The notes: a model not told the origin generated them from the letters alone. A DNA stretch of 64,000 nt from Fictibacillus nanhaiensis (GCF_023715445.1 NZ_JAMBOD010000005.1:212980-276979), one strand, 5' to 3'. Positions 11,456-21,170 are shown, counted from the first letter of the stretch. Translations and numbers: made by a program.

Positions 11456-12490
11456 TTAAAAGTCTATTTTTATTTTAATAAAGCCTGCACTTCTAAGCGC
11501 TTCGTATATGATAACAACCGCTGGACCTACGATTAACCCTATGAATCCAAGAAGCTGAAATCCAATGTAAAGGGATACGAGAGCAGCTAATGCCGATATG
11601 CCAAGACTTGATCCAAGGATCTTTGGTTCTATAATTCTTCTTACAATCGTAATAACACCGAACATGATCATCAAACCAAAAGCAAGGTGGTCATTATTGT
11701 TGATAAACAGCGAATAGGCAGCCCACGGAACAAGAAATGAGCCAGTTCCTAATATTGGCAGGATATCAACAATGACAATTAAAAGAGCGATGATTACGGC
11801 ATATTCAACATCCAGAATCATAAGGCCCACTAGAGCTAAAACATATGTAATAAAGCTTAAAATGATCTGGGCTCTAAAAAATCCTACTGTTGCTCTTGAG
11901 AGTTGACTGAATACAAGTTCAACCTTTTCACGGGCAGAAGTTGTAAACAGATTAAGAAATTCTGCGTAAAGGCGAGGCAGATCCAATGAAAATAAAAATA
12001 CAGCGACAACATAAATAATAAAATAGATCAGCATACCTGGAATAGCGGTTATTAATCCTAAAATTCCTGATGTTAATCCTTTTGCGGTTTCAACCCCATA
12101 TTCCTTTAAGCCTACTAAACCTTCTTCAAGAGTCTGAACGACTTCTGGGGGGAGAGTTGCATAGAAGTTTTCCATTTCATAAAACGTATTTTCAGCCACT
12201 TCAAACAAATGGACTGAGTACGATGGAAGAACTGTAATAAACTCGATCACTTGAATAACAAGTGTCGTAGTCAGCCAGTATGATAGGATTCCAAAACCAG
12301 CTAAAAATAGCACGAATGAAATAGTGACGGCAAGCAATCGTCTGCCTCTAAATAGTCTTATGAACAATTTCACTACAGGTTCAAGCATTATCGCGGTAAT
12401 TAATGCGAGAAGGAGAGGTATACTGTAGAAGACAAATATGACGATTCCTGCAAGCAATAAAAGTAACAAAACAACGTTCTTTACAGTCAT
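11456..12490 (-). CDS. AI-2E family membrane protein, YtvI-like
   Basis: 344 residues with paired N-terminal membrane helices, a central hydrophilic helical region (about 85-140) and a C-terminal set of helices carrying DILPILGTGSFLVPWA and GPAVVIIYEALR, hallmarks of the AI-2E/PerM exporter family. Bacillus paralogues include the sporulation membrane protein YtvI, to which this is similar in length and layout. Substrate unknown; sodium/proton antiport has been shown for some members. Not in an operon. Confidence 0.85.
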   Translation of the reverse strand: MTVKNVVLLLLLLAGIVIFVFYSIPLLLALITAIMLEPVVKLFIRLFRGRRLLAVTISFVLFLAGFGILSYWLTTTLVIQVIEFITVLPSYSVHLFEVAENTFYEMENFYATLPPEVVQTLEEGLVGLKEYGVETAKGLTSGILGLITAIPGMLIYFIIYVVAVFLFSLDLPRLYAEFLNLFTTSAREKVELVFSQLSRATVGFFRAQIILSFITYVLALVGLMILDVEYAVIIALLIVIVDILPILGTGSFLVPWAAYSLFINNNDHLAFGLMIMFGVITIVRRIIEPKILGSSLGISALAALVSLYIGFQLLGFIGLIVGPAVVIIYEALRSAGFIKIKIDF

Positions 12491-12649
12491 CTTCCGGCTC
12501 CAATCTCCGTAAAATTATCCGGTATTTTCAAGTGAGGGCTAATACCCATTATGACCGGAAAAAGAGATGAAAATTCTTTATATATACACAATGATGTTAC
12601 GATAAAGTGAAAAAGTCAATTCCAGAAAGGAAAGTTTTCAAAAATCTTT

Positions 12650-13462
12650 TTATTTTCTTACGGTTCTTCTTAAAGTCAGGATGGCATTAAGGTGTCCGCC
12701 TGCAATTAAAATCATGGCGGAAAGGTAAAACCAAATCATTAGTGTTAACAATGCCCCCATGTTTCCGTATATTTGTCCATAATCAAAAATGGATACATAT
12801 GATGAAAAAAGATATGAAAAAATATGCCAGCCTCCCGTGGAAAAGACGGCACCTGGCCAGACATTTCGAAACGAGAGCTTCACGTTTGGAGCGAACATAT
12901 ATAGAGCTGAAAAGATAAAGAGAAGTATTGAGAAACCAATTATATACCGTGCCGTTTCCCATATGTGCCAAACGGGATGTGAATAGCCTGTCTGTTCAAA
13001 TATGTAAATTCCAACCGTCCGACCAAAAACTGGCAGCAATAAAGCTGTTATTACCGCAACAACTAACCCGAATGTTAAAAACATACCCAATGCTAATTCT
13101 TTTAAAAAGGGACGGCTTTCTTCCACCTGATAGGCTTGGTTGAATACACGGATAATCGCATGCGTGCCTATTGTTGCAAGCCAAATCATAATAATTAATG
13201 ATATTGAAAAAACATCACCGCGGTACTCGTCTAAAACGGCGATTAAATTATACTCTAGTAAGGTATATGCTTCTTCTGGCGCAATAGACTGAAAAAGAGA
13301 GATCACATACGCAGAAGAAATCGGCAAAAAGCCTAAAACTGTAAAAATCAGAAAGATAAAAGGAAACAAAGAAACCAGAAAATAATAAGCAAGCTGGGCT
13401 GAGAGATCAAACACTTTGTCTTCAAAAAAACGGCGGAACCACTGTTTCAATATCCAGCGCAT
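12650..13462 (-). CDS. YihY/BrkB-family membrane protein
   Basis: 270 residues, six predicted membrane helices and the family blocks DLSAQLAYYFLVSLFPFIFLI near the N-terminus, RVFNQAYQVEESRPF in the middle and YGNMGALLTLMIWFYLSA near the C-terminus. The family (YfkH in B. subtilis) was once taken for RNase BN but has no established biochemical role. Very basic C-terminus (TLRRTVRK). Monocistronic. Confidence 0.9.
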   Translation of the reverse strand: MRWILKQWFRRFFEDKVFDLSAQLAYYFLVSLFPFIFLIFTVLGFLPISSAYVISLFQSIAPEEAYTLLEYNLIAVLDEYRGDVFSISLIIMIWLATIGTHAIIRVFNQAYQVEESRPFLKELALGMFLTFGLVVAVITALLLPVFGRTVGIYIFEQTGYSHPVWHIWETARYIIGFSILLFIFSALYMFAPNVKLSFRNVWPGAVFSTGGWHIFSYLFSSYVSIFDYGQIYGNMGALLTLMIWFYLSAMILIAGGHLNAILTLRRTVRK

Positions 13463-13517
13463 AAAGTAAGCCTCCGTGATTGCGGCGTATCATCCTATCC
13501 TGCATTATTCCCGTAAT

Positions 13518-13557
13518 AAAAAAAAAGAACGCTTTTTTTGAAACAAAAGGTTCTTTT
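13518..13557 (-). terminator. Terminator of the Cys-rich small gene (minus strand)
   Basis: Arms AAAAGAAC and GTTCTTTT, followed on the minus strand by ten consecutive T. It lies 50 bases past the stop of the minus-strand Cys-rich gene and supports that strand as the coding one. Confidence 0.75.
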
Positions 13558-13609
13558 ATCCGTAGTATGGTTAAGTTGTTAACTGATAATATATTTTAGA
13601 TGGAACATC

Positions 13610-13813
13610 CTAGCCATTGCAGCAGGATGAGGACCTTCTTGTTTGGCTGGAGCAAAATTTAGAGCTGCAGCAAGTAATAAAAGGAGAGGTTGAAGGTGTA
13701 GACGGCGTTGAAACAATTGGGCAGCAGCAAGGATTTACTTTTCGGCAAAGTATAGGGACGCCACAAAAAAGAATACATGATTTACATTTAATAGAACATC
13801 CGCAAGAGCACAT
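13610..13813 (-). CDS. Cysteine-rich small protein, 67 aa
   Basis: About a quarter of the residues are Cys, in groups (MCSCGCSIKCKSC, NPCCCPI, ITCCSSKFCSS, SSSCCNG), with a central Ser/Thr/Pro stretch. An unusually strong ribosome site (AAAGGGGGTG, seven bases from ATG) and a terminator beyond the stop show that this strand is coding. No signal peptide. Composition recalls small spore-coat or metal-binding proteins of bacilli, but no family is recognised. A + strand frame across the same bases lacks a ribosome site. Confidence 0.7.
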   Translation of the reverse strand: MCSCGCSIKCKSCILFCGVPILCRKVNPCCCPIVSTPSTPSTSPFITCCSSKFCSSQTRRSSSCCNG

Positions 13814-13982
13814 GAAAAAACACCCCCTTTCATTATATATATGAAAAAGTGGATAAGCCTGTCAGGGCAAAAAAACATTCTGACAGCCTTTTTATGGTGT
13901 TTTTTAAAAGTTATTTCATTATGTTTTTACAAAATCATAGGGTATACTATTCTACAGATGTTCAACAGGGAGGATTTTTTGA

Positions 13983-14693
13983 ATGGATTTATTCGCACCA
14001 GATTTTTGGTCAGCCTTACTAGCGATCGTTATCATAGATTTAGTGTTGGCTGGAGATAATGCAATTGTTATCGGTTTAGCAGCAAGAAACTTACCAAAAG
14101 AAAACCAGAAAAAGGTAATCATGTGGGGTACAGTCGGTGCTATCATAATTCGTGCAGCAGCAACTCTGGCCGTTGTATGGTTATTAAAGATTCCTGGTTT
14201 GCTATTAGCCGGTGGACTTATTCTTTTATACATTGCGTACAAACTAATGATTGAAGAAAAAGATCATGATATTGAAGCGCAAAACGGTATGTGGGCAGCA
14301 ATTAGAACGATCATTATCGCAGATGCTGTAATGGGTCTAGACAACGTACTGGCAGTTGCAGGAGCTGCACATGGAGACTTTTTACTCGTAGTTATCGGTT
14401 TATTGATATCAGTTCCAATCGTTGTTTGGGGAAGTACACTTTTCTTAAAATTGATGGAAAAGTATCCTTTTATCATCACGATCGGTGCAGGGGTCCTCGC
14501 ATGGACAGCTTCAAAGATGATCGTTGGCGAGAAGTTTATGAAACCATACTTTGATAATGATTTTATTAAATATGGATTTGAAATCTTAATGATTGTTGTT
14601 GTTCTTGGATTGGGTACTCTTAAAAAGAGGAAGTTGGCGGAAGAAAAAGCTGCCAATGAAAAGGCGCCAGAGCCTTCTAATAACGAAGCATAA
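13983..14693 (+). CDS. TerC-family integral membrane protein (YjbE-like)
   Basis: 236 residues, seven membrane segments. The two family signature repeats are present: DLVLAGDNAIVIGLA near the N-terminus and DAVMGLDNVLAVAGAA in the middle, whose Asp/Asn residues in the membrane are thought to bind metal. Bacillus homologues (YceF, YkoY, YjbE) are linked to Mn2+ export or metallation of exported proteins. Ribosome site GGGAGG. A -10-like TATACT is at 13940-13945; I see no yybP-ykoY riboswitch in the short leader. Charged, Glu/Lys-rich C-terminus. Confidence 0.93.
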   Translation: MDLFAPDFWSALLAIVIIDLVLAGDNAIVIGLAARNLPKENQKKVIMWGTVGAIIIRAAATLAVVWLLKIPGLLLAGGLILLYIAYKLMIEEKDHDIEAQNGMWAAIRTIIIADAVMGLDNVLAVAGAAHGDFLLVVIGLLISVPIVVWGSTLFLKLMEKYPFIITIGAGVLAWTASKMIVGEKFMKPYFDNDFIKYGFEILMIVVVLGLGTLKKRKLAEEKAANEKAPEPSNNEA

Positions 14694-14696
14694 TAG

Positions 14697-14732
14697 AAAA
14701 AAAACCGCCTTTGGGCGTTTTTTTTTTTTTTT
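14697..14732 (+). terminator. Terminator after the TerC gene
   Basis: Short stem CGCC/GGCG within an A-run and T-run; the T-run of fourteen bases is exceptionally long. Confidence 0.8.
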
Positions 14733-14822
14733 GAATGAATGTTTCTTATAGGCAAAAAGCATTAGATTTCTAGTGCCTTTTATATAAAAGTAATCCTTTC
14801 GTCCCGGTTTAGACCTATTGTG

Positions 14823-14850
14823 TAAACATTCTGTAATTATTTGTCGATAT
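14823..14850 (+). promoter_or_regulatory. SigD-like (flagellar) promoter
   Basis: TAAA (14823-14826), 16-bp spacer, GTCGATAT (14843-14850), close to the SigD consensus TAAA-N15-GCCGATAT. It lies 32 bases upstream of a chemoreceptor start, the expected kind of target. Confidence 0.65.
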
Positions 14851-14881
14851 TTAGCAGAGATGCAGAATAGGGGGCCACCAA

Positions 14882-16888
14882 ATGTTTAAAAAAATACAAA
14901 CGAAGATCATGCTGTCTGTAAGTCTTCTTGTAGCTGTAGCGCTAATATCAGCGTCACTATTTTCTTATTTTCAAACGAAACAGCAGATCACTGAGAATGT
15001 TCAAGAACAAGCAACAGGCTTAGCAAATGACGTGAAATCTTCAACTGAGCTTTATTTACAATCATTCGGAAACACAATCGATCGTTATAGCCGCGACAGC
15101 AGGCTTATTGACTATTTGAAAACGGTAAAAACGGATGAAGCTAAAGGACTTAACGAATCCTGGCCGATCGTTGATCAGGACTTTAAACATTTCTTAGAAC
15201 TGAACAAAAACGTAGCTGTTCTTTATGTTGGAGCGGAAACGAAACAATTTAAAACTTCACCGGTATTAGAGCTACCTGAAGGTTTTGATCCCACTGGGCG
15301 TCCATGGTATCAAACTGCTGTTCAGTCACCTGATAAAATTATGTGGACAGAACCATATGAAGATGCCAGTTCCGGAGAATATGTAGTAACAGTAGCAAAA
15401 CCTGTTTTAGATCCTGCAACAAAGGATGTATTGGGAGTAGTTGGTCTGGACTTAAGCCTTGCGGGACTTTCCAGCATGATCAACCAGACCAAAGTAAGCT
15501 ACAGTGGATATCCCGTTCTTCTTGACCCAAAAGGAATGGCACTCGTACATCCGACTCAGCAAGGGAAAGACTTAAGTAAAGAATCTTTTACCAAGGCTAT
15601 GTACAAAAATGAAAAAGGAAATATTTCATACCAATACCAAAATAAAGACCGTGAACTTTATTATACGACGATTGCAGACACAGGATGGAAGCTCGGGTTT
15701 GTTTATGAGACGAATGAACTTTTAAAGGATGCTCAAGAGCTTTTTAATATAATTTTAGTATTTGCTTCAATTGCTGTATTGATTGCATTAGCAGTAACTT
15801 ACTTCCTTGCTAAAAGCATTTCGAATCCGATCCGCAACCTGCAAAAACAAGTTCAGCTTGTTGCAGAAGGTGATCTTACAGTATCAGTAGAAGCAAAAAC
15901 CAAGGATGAAGTAGGTACGCTGACCCACCATTTTAATGCGATGGTTGAAAACATGAGAGGGCTGATTACTTCAGTAAGCCAGTCGGTTGTCACAGTCAAT
16001 GAATCCACTTCCAATTTAAGTGCAGTCTCAGAAGAAACGATTGCAGCCAGTGAAGAAGTCTCAAGAGCTGTAGCAGAAATCGCGTCAGGTGCTACAACGC
16101 AGGCAGAGGATGCTGATGAAACTAACCGCAGAACTTTGGATCTGTCTTCACAAATTGAAAAGGTAAACGAACAGGCTGAGATGATGGCACGTCTATCCAT
16201 ACTTGCTGAGACAGCAAATAAAAACGGTCTTTCACAAATGCAGGTTCTTCGTGCGAAAACAGGTGAAAGCAATGAGGTGCTTCACAATATTGAGGAAGTG
16301 ATCTCTGGATTAGCTGGGAAGGTAGAAGAAATTGAGCAAGTGATTCAGTCTATTACTGAAATTTCTGAGCAGACGAATCTTCTAGCTTTAAACGCTAGTA
16401 TTGAAGCAGCAAGAGCTGGTGAAAGCGGAAGAGGTTTTGCGGTTGTTGCTGATGAGGTCCGTAAACTAGCTGAACAATCATCAATCGCGGCTGACAAAGT
16501 AAGAAAAACAATTACAGGCATTGGTGCAGAGTCTGTTCGTGCGGTTAAGGAGATGGAACAAACAAAGCAAATCGCCAAAGATCAAAATAATACCGTCACA
16601 GATACTGAACGTGCTTTTGATGAAATTGCAGGAACGATGGATCAGATGGTAAAATCCATTCAGCAGATTACGAGTGAAGTAGACATTATCAACAACTATA
16701 AAGAAGAAGTAGTTGCCTCCATTCAAAGTATTGCAGCAGTTGCAGAACAATCAGCCGCAGCAAGTGAAGAAGTTAGTGCTTCGTCTGAAGAACAAGTTCG
16801 TGCGCTGGCAACAGTTTCGCAGTCAGCAGAAGAACTGAATGACGCTTCTCAGGCATTATCTGAAATGATTAAACACTTTAAAATATAG
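14882..16888 (+). CDS. Methyl-accepting chemotaxis protein
   Basis: 668-residue transmembrane chemoreceptor. First membrane helix at 9-30; an extracellular dCache-type sensor from about 35 to 275 ([18 protein letters not shown] is typical of this fold); second helix about 285-307; HAMP domain; and a long cytoplasmic coiled-coil signalling domain with the conserved hairpin tip [19 protein letters not shown] that binds CheA/CheW. Ligand unknown, but dCache sensors often bind amino acids. Ribosome site AGGGGG. SigD-like promoter upstream. Confidence 0.96.
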   Translation: MFKKIQTKIMLSVSLLVAVALISASLFSYFQTKQQITENVQEQATGLANDVKSSTELYLQSFGNTIDRYSRDSRLIDYLKTVKTDEAKGLNESWPIVDQDFKHFLELNKNVAVLYVGAETKQFKTSPVLELPEGFDPTGRPWYQTAVQSPDKIMWTEPYEDASSGEYVVTVAKPVLDPATKDVLGVVGLDLSLAGLSSMINQTKVSYSGYPVLLDPKGMALVHPTQQGKDLSKESFTKAMYKNEKGNISYQYQNKDRELYYTTIADTGWKLGFVYETNELLKDAQELFNIILVFASIAVLIALAVTYFLAKSISNPIRNLQKQVQLVAEGDLTVSVEAKTKDEVGTLTHHFNAMVENMRGLITSVSQSVVTVNESTSNLSAVSEETIAASEEVSRAVAEIASGATTQAEDADETNRRTLDLSSQIEKVNEQAEMMARLSILAETANKNGLSQMQVLRAKTGESNEVLHNIEEVISGLAGKVEEIEQVIQSITEISEQTNLLALNASIEAARAGESGRGFAVVADEVRKLAEQSSIAADKVRKTITGIGAESVRAVKEMEQTKQIAKDQNNTVTDTERAFDEIAGTMDQMVKSIQQITSEVDIINNYKEEVVASIQSIAAVAEQSAAASEEVSASSEEQVRALATVSQSAEELNDASQALSEMIKHFKI

Positions 16889-16909
16889 GTAGAGAGAGAC
16901 TTCGGCCAA

Positions 16910-17008
16910 TTGGACAAATTATTCAGGAAAATGGACAGATTAATCCTTCAAGTGGACAGATTAATTAAAAAAGTCGACAGATTATCTTTCAAAGCGGACA
17001 AATTAATC
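16910..17008 (+). repeat. Tandem array, five GTGGACAGATTAAT-type units, period 21 bp
   Basis: Cores near TGGACAGATTAAT begin at 16910, 16931, 16952, 16973 and 16994, exactly 21 bp apart; the bases between differ. Lies between the chemoreceptor stop and the shared terminator. Confidence 0.85.
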
Positions 17009-17014
17009 GTAAAA

Positions 17015-17048
17015 AAAGGAAACCGGTCATCAAACTGGTTTCCTTTTT
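17015..17048. terminator. Bidirectional terminator between convergent genes
   Basis: Perfect-looking arms AAAGGAAACCGGT and ACTGGTTTCCTTT (one G-U) with a 6-nt loop and T-runs on both strands. Confidence 0.9.
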
Positions 17049-17059
17049 CGTTTTTATTT

Positions 17060-18040
17060 TTAATAGATATCCCTTTTTGAAAAGGTAACAAATGCGATGA
17101 TGAACCCGGCAATGCCCCATACTGCAAGGACACTCATAGAGAAGCCTAATGACATTCCTTCAATTGGTGTAGCCATACCGCTAATATAGTTTGTGAGGTT
17201 TAGATTCACCATGAAAAAGTACTTCGCGCTTTCCCATGAGGAGACCATATTGATCAAGATTGCTCCTGCGATAAGTGAAGCGAGCATAATACCCATTACA
17301 GCCGCGGTGCTTCTTAATAAGACCGACAGCATGAAGGTTAATGTACCAACGATTAAACATACGTACCAAACGAGGCCAAACTCCATCAAGATATATTGCC
17401 ACTGAGGCACAATGTGTACATTATCAGTCAGCAGTTCATCACCTGAAACAGCAAATCCTGTTAAGAGCGGCATATTCCAGCCTCCGTAACCGAAGACCAA
17501 TCCAGATATCGCGTAAGACAGCACAGCGACTGATAAAACAATAAAAGATACCGACAGCAGCATAGCCAAATACTTGCTTAATAGAATACGCCACCTTTTT
17601 ACCGGCCTTGTTAATAATAGTTTGATGGTTCCGCCACTGGCTTCAGAGGAAACAAGATCAGCAACGATTACCATAACTAAAAGAGGCAGTAAAAGATCGA
17701 TCGAGTTCTCCACAAACACCCGCATAAAAGTTGGTGCTCCAGGAGCTCGAGGATCAATATCATTCTCTAAATAATATTGCTGCTGAGATAATCTGATCTT
17801 TAAATATTTCCGCCATTCATCTTGAATACGGCTCGAACTCAACCTGTTTTGGGTATCTGTGATCTCTTGCTGGAGCACAGTGCGCCAGTCTTGTGTACCC
17901 ATTTTTTTTCGCTGATCTTGTATCTCTTTAAACTGTGCGTATGTAAAAAGCGGTACGAGAAAAGCGATGATAAGTATGATTACAAACAACCTTTTCTTTC
18001 GAAGCAGCTTTAGCATTTCGTTGCGGACAAGATTAATCAA
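17060..18040 (-). CDS. ABC transporter permease (ABC-2 type)
   Basis: 326 residues: one N-terminal helix (LFVIILIIAFLVPLFTYA), an extracytoplasmic charged region of about 80 residues rich in Gln/Arg, then five more helices, the layout of ABC-2 exporters of the YhaP/NatB kind. It overlaps the ATPase gene by 8 bases and shares its transcript. Substrate unknown; such pairs export drugs, peptides or act in stress resistance. Confidence 0.88.
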   Translation of the reverse strand: MINLVRNEMLKLLRKKRLFVIILIIAFLVPLFTYAQFKEIQDQRKKMGTQDWRTVLQQEITDTQNRLSSSRIQDEWRKYLKIRLSQQQYYLENDIDPRAPGAPTFMRVFVENSIDLLLPLLVMVIVADLVSSEASGGTIKLLLTRPVKRWRILLSKYLAMLLSVSFIVLSVAVLSYAISGLVFGYGGWNMPLLTGFAVSGDELLTDNVHIVPQWQYILMEFGLVWYVCLIVGTLTFMLSVLLRSTAAVMGIMLASLIAGAILINMVSSWESAKYFFMVNLNLTNYISGMATPIEGMSLGFSMSVLAVWGIAGFIIAFVTFSKRDIY

Positions 18041-18947
18041 TACTTTCGCCTCCTGTCACTTCTAAAAACAAATCTTCAAGAGAAGGAAGCTGAGTTCTCA
18101 TTTCTTTTACTTTAACGCCTGCCTGTACGAGTTTCTGGTTCCACTCTGGAAGCAGCGGTTCGTTATAAAGCGTGATCAGTGTACCATCTAAACCTTCCTG
18201 AACTTCTGTTTCTTCTTGTAAAAGCTCTTTAGCGAGAGATAAAGGTTCAGCTTTCCAGATAACTCTTTCTTGTTCAGCTAAAAGATTTTGTACTGAATCA
18301 GTACGGATAACAGCACCTTTTGAGATGATGGCTACTCGGTCGCACATGAGCTGTATCTCACTCAGTAAATGGGAAGAGACGAGAACACTTAGGTTTTCTT
18401 CTCTTGCAAGCTGGCGGATAAACTCGCGCATCTCGCGAATACCGGCAGGATCAAGACCATTTGTCGGCTCGTCCAAAATGAGGACTTTTGGTTTTCCTAA
18501 AAGAGCCTGTGCAATTCCTAGCCGCTGTCTCATACCAAGTGAATATGTACTCACACGATCATGGATCCGGTTCGTTAATCCAACGAGCGTTACGACTTCC
18601 TGCAATCTGTTTGTTGGAATGGAAGGATCCATTTTTGCAAAGTGTTCGAGATTCTCCCATCCAGTTAGATACGGATAAAGTTCAGGGTTCTCAACGATAC
18701 ACCCCAAGTGTTTCATTGCTTCTGTAAATTCTGTTCGGACGTTTTTGCCGCCAATTTTAATCGTTCCTGAAGTCGGGGAAATTAACCCGACAATCATCCG
18801 GATCGTTGTCGTTTTACCAGCACCGTTCGGACCGAGAAAACCAAATACTTCACCTGGATAAAGAGTAAAGGAAACACCTTTTATAATGAGTTTTCGTTTA
18901 ATCTTCTTTGTCAGGTTTTCAACTTCTAGTGCAGGTTTCATGCTCAC
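18033..18947 (-). CDS. ABC transporter ATP-binding protein
   Basis: 304-residue cytoplasmic ATPase. Walker A GPNGAGKTTT, signature YSLGMRQRLGIA, Walker B VLILDEPTNGLDP and a C-terminal DUF4162-like extension typical of ABC-2 drug/peptide exporters. GTG start, with GGAGG ten bases upstream, overlapping the end of the GDSL gene by four bases, so the three genes are coupled. Partner is the permease downstream. Confidence 0.94.
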   Translation of the reverse strand: MSMKPALEVENLTKKIKRKLIIKGVSFTLYPGEVFGFLGPNGAGKTTTIRMIVGLISPTSGTIKIGGKNVRTEFTEAMKHLGCIVENPELYPYLTGWENLEHFAKMDPSIPTNRLQEVVTLVGLTNRIHDRVSTYSLGMRQRLGIAQALLGKPKVLILDEPTNGLDPAGIREMREFIRQLAREENLSVLVSSHLLSEIQLMCDRVAIISKGAVIRTDSVQNLLAEQERVIWKAEPLSLAKELLQEETEVQEGLDGTLITLYNEPLLPEWNQKLVQAGVKVKEMRTQLPSLEDLFLEVTGGESID

Positions 18948-19759
18948 GATTCTTTTTCCTCCTGTTCAAAATTGATCAGCGAGGCAACCCGTTCTGCCAT
19001 TAATTTATACCCTTCTTTGTTAGGGTGAAATTGATCAGTGTATAAATAGTTTTCAACTTGCAGCTGAAAAAGGTCAAACGTTGGAACATAGACGATGTTC
19101 TCAAACTCTGCTGCCGTATTTGCTGTCTGGAAATTCCAGTCTCTCACAATGGAAGAGGTGGTCTTCGCATCTGGAAGATTGCTGAAAGGGTTATAGAGTC
19201 CCACATGATAGATAACAGCTTCTTTATTTAAATCCCGGAGCTGGCTATAGATTTTTTTAACGTTGCTTAAATAAATCTGTTTTTTACTGTTGATGGCGTT
19301 CATATCTAAAGACTCTAAAGTCGTACCCTGCTGAAACAAATCATTTCCTCCAATTGTCATTACAATGACATCAGCTTGCTTTGCCTGACGCTGAATTTCG
19401 CTTTGCTGCAGCTGTTTAAAAAGACCACGAGAGGTCTCTCCTTTTACAGCTGTATTGATGAGGTTGACTTCCTGTTCTGATTTTTCTTTTAATCGTTCTA
19501 ATAAATATCCGGTGTAGCCCTTTCCGTCAGCATCACCTGTTCCTCGTGTCAGCGAATCTCCCATGGCGAATATCGTAAGCGTGCCATCTTGCTTTTTAGA
19601 TATAGCTGATTCTGTTTTCTCTTTAGGCTGCTCAAATTTTTTATTTGAAGAAAATTGATCTTGAAATGTCCAGCCAAGACCGAAAAGCCATAAAAGGGTT
19701 GCTGCAATTGAAACAGCCGAAACAATCGTTAAGGTGTATTTTCTCAAAACAGGTTTCAT
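18944..19759 (-). CDS. SGNH/GDSL hydrolase, membrane-anchored
   Basis: About 271 residues. An N-terminal signal anchor (TIVSAVSIAATLLWLFGLGW), a short linker, then the SGNH fold: block I AMGDSLTRGTGD with nucleophile Ser, block III GGNDLF, block V DQFHPNKEGY with Asp and His. Family members are esterases or lipases outside the membrane; substrate unknown. Start is uncertain: the ATG has GGAAGG directly against it, a TTG three codons earlier has only a weak site. First gene of a three-gene operon with the ABC transporter. Confidence 0.85.
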   Translation of the reverse strand: MKPVLRKYTLTIVSAVSIAATLLWLFGLGWTFQDQFSSNKKFEQPKEKTESAISKKQDGTLTIFAMGDSLTRGTGDADGKGYTGYLLERLKEKSEQEVNLINTAVKGETSRGLFKQLQQSEIQRQAKQADVIVMTIGGNDLFQQGTTLESLDMNAINSKKQIYLSNVKKIYSQLRDLNKEAVIYHVGLYNPFSNLPDAKTTSSIVRDWNFQTANTAAEFENIVYVPTFDLFQLQVENYLYTDQFHPNKEGYKLMAERVASLINFEQEEKES

Positions 19760-19863
19760 CCTTCCCAAATCACTTTATCTGTTCTTTATAGAATAGCAAA
19801 AATTAATTCGTATTCTAACTTTTTTGCCTATTTGAGGTAAAATAAACCAAAGGGAGTGGGAGC

Positions 19864-19896
19864 ATGGAAAAAAATTTTGAGTTGATTAATTTATGA
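19864..19896 (+). CDS. Ten-codon leader ORF overlapping the next start
   Basis: The strong ribosome site (AAAGGGAGTGGGAG) serves ATG 19864, which opens MEKNFELINL and stops at a TGA overlapping the ATG of the DUF418 gene (ATGA). It may couple translation of the main gene, or may be the original N-terminus of that protein after a frameshift. No family evidence. Confidence 0.4.
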   Translation: MEKNFELINL

Positions 19897-21104
19897 AGTG
19901 GAAACCAACAGGAGAAAAGCAAAGAATTGAATCTCTGGATATCCTGCGGGGAATTGCAATTTTCGGTATCTTACTCGTGAATATGAAGTCTTTTTCAGGT
20001 CCTGATTCACCTATTCGAGCATTAAGCTATGAATATTTTGATCAGTCTTACAATGTATGGACAAATGTTTTGCTTGAGTTTTTGGTTCAGGGAAATTTTA
20101 TTACGATGTTTTCTTTTCTATTTGGTTTTGGCATTATTTTGATGGCTGAAAGAGCTGAAGAAAATGATCGGAGGTTTGCGCCGTTTTTTTTAAGAAGGCA
20201 GTTTGTGCTGTTGTTGTTTGGAATTTTGCATGTTCAATTCTTTTGGTATGGCGACATTTTAATCACATATGCGGCTGTAGGAGTAATCATGCTTTTGTTT
20301 TATAGATTACCAAAGAATGCACTCTTGATAACAGGGCTTGTAATGATTACAGCATACAGTCTGTTTATGACCACATTAACCTACGATTACTGGACAAGCG
20401 GAGCTGGTTTAAGCTATCAAGAAACTCTTAATGGACAGCATGAAGCGGAGATTAAACAATCCATACAAATCTATAGTGAGGGTACATTTTCAGAAATCAT
20501 GCAGGAACGGATTCGAGAATGGACAGATCTAAACCAATACTTCTTATTCTTTATATTCGGGATACTGCCTATGTTCCTGTTCGGTGCTTATGCAGCCAAT
20601 AAGCGGCCATTTGCGAATCGAGCATTATGGAAACTATGGGTACTGACTCTCGTATTGGGACCAGGAAGCAAGATTATACCGGTTATTTTCTTTCCTTTGA
20701 AAGGAGAAGATTGGCGGTATGATACATTTATGTCATGGGGTTATGAATTTGGCGGGGCAATGATGAGTATTTTTTATATGTGCACGATTGTGCTTCTTTA
20801 TAGAAACGGAAAATTTAAACGTCTGTTTAAGATGTTCCGAATTACAGGGAGAATGGCTTTTACGAATTACATAACTCAATCAATCGTCTGCACCTTCATT
20901 TTTTACAGCTATGGATTCGGCCATTACGGGAAATACGGTCCTTTTGCAGGCGTTATTCTTGCGGTTTTTATCTTCGGTTTACAGGTGCTTTTCTCAAAGT
21001 GGTGGCTAAAACATTTCTACATGGGGCCGCTGGAATGGATATGGCGGACATTAACATATGGAAAAAAACAAAAGTTGAGAAGAACGGAAGAAAGCACGGC
21101 TTAA
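19893..21104 (+). CDS. DUF418-domain membrane protein (YeiB family)
   Basis: 403 residues, about ten membrane helices. N-terminus RIESLDILRGIAIFGILLVNM and the C-terminal block GRMAFTNYITQSIVCTFIFY are diagnostic for the YeiB/DUF418 family, related to acyltransferase-3 proteins. Function not established. Its own start lacks a direct ribosome site; translation may depend on the 10-codon leader ORF that ends inside its ATG. Confidence 0.9.
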   Translation: MKWKPTGEKQRIESLDILRGIAIFGILLVNMKSFSGPDSPIRALSYEYFDQSYNVWTNVLLEFLVQGNFITMFSFLFGFGIILMAERAEENDRRFAPFFLRRQFVLLLFGILHVQFFWYGDILITYAAVGVIMLLFYRLPKNALLITGLVMITAYSLFMTTLTYDYWTSGAGLSYQETLNGQHEAEIKQSIQIYSEGTFSEIMQERIREWTDLNQYFLFFIFGILPMFLFGAYAANKRPFANRALWKLWVLTLVLGPGSKIIPVIFFPLKGEDWRYDTFMSWGYEFGGAMMSIFYMCTIVLLYRNGKFKRLFKMFRITGRMAFTNYITQSIVCTFIFYSYGFGHYGKYGPFAGVILAVFIFGLQVLFSKWWLKHFYMGPLEWIWRTLTYGKKQKLRRTEESTA

Positions 21105-21133
21105 AGAAGATGGGTCCCCCATCTTCTTTTTAT
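21103..21133 (+). terminator. Terminator after the DUF418 gene
   Basis: Arms AAAGAAGATGGG and CCCATCTTCTTT followed by TTTA, starting at the stop codon. Confidence 0.85.
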
Positions 21134-21170
21134 ATTTTTGCACAATTTCTAAATTTCCGTTACACTATGA

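Noticed and set aside
13617..13844. Plus-strand frame opposite the Cys-rich gene
   Set aside because: TTG start without ribosome site; the minus strand has both a strong ribosome site and a terminator.
13858..13895. Riboswitch (yybP-ykoY type) before the TerC-family gene
   Set aside because: Only a simple CTGTCAG/CTGACAG hairpin with T-run is visible; the conserved riboswitch core is absent and no + strand gene ends before it.
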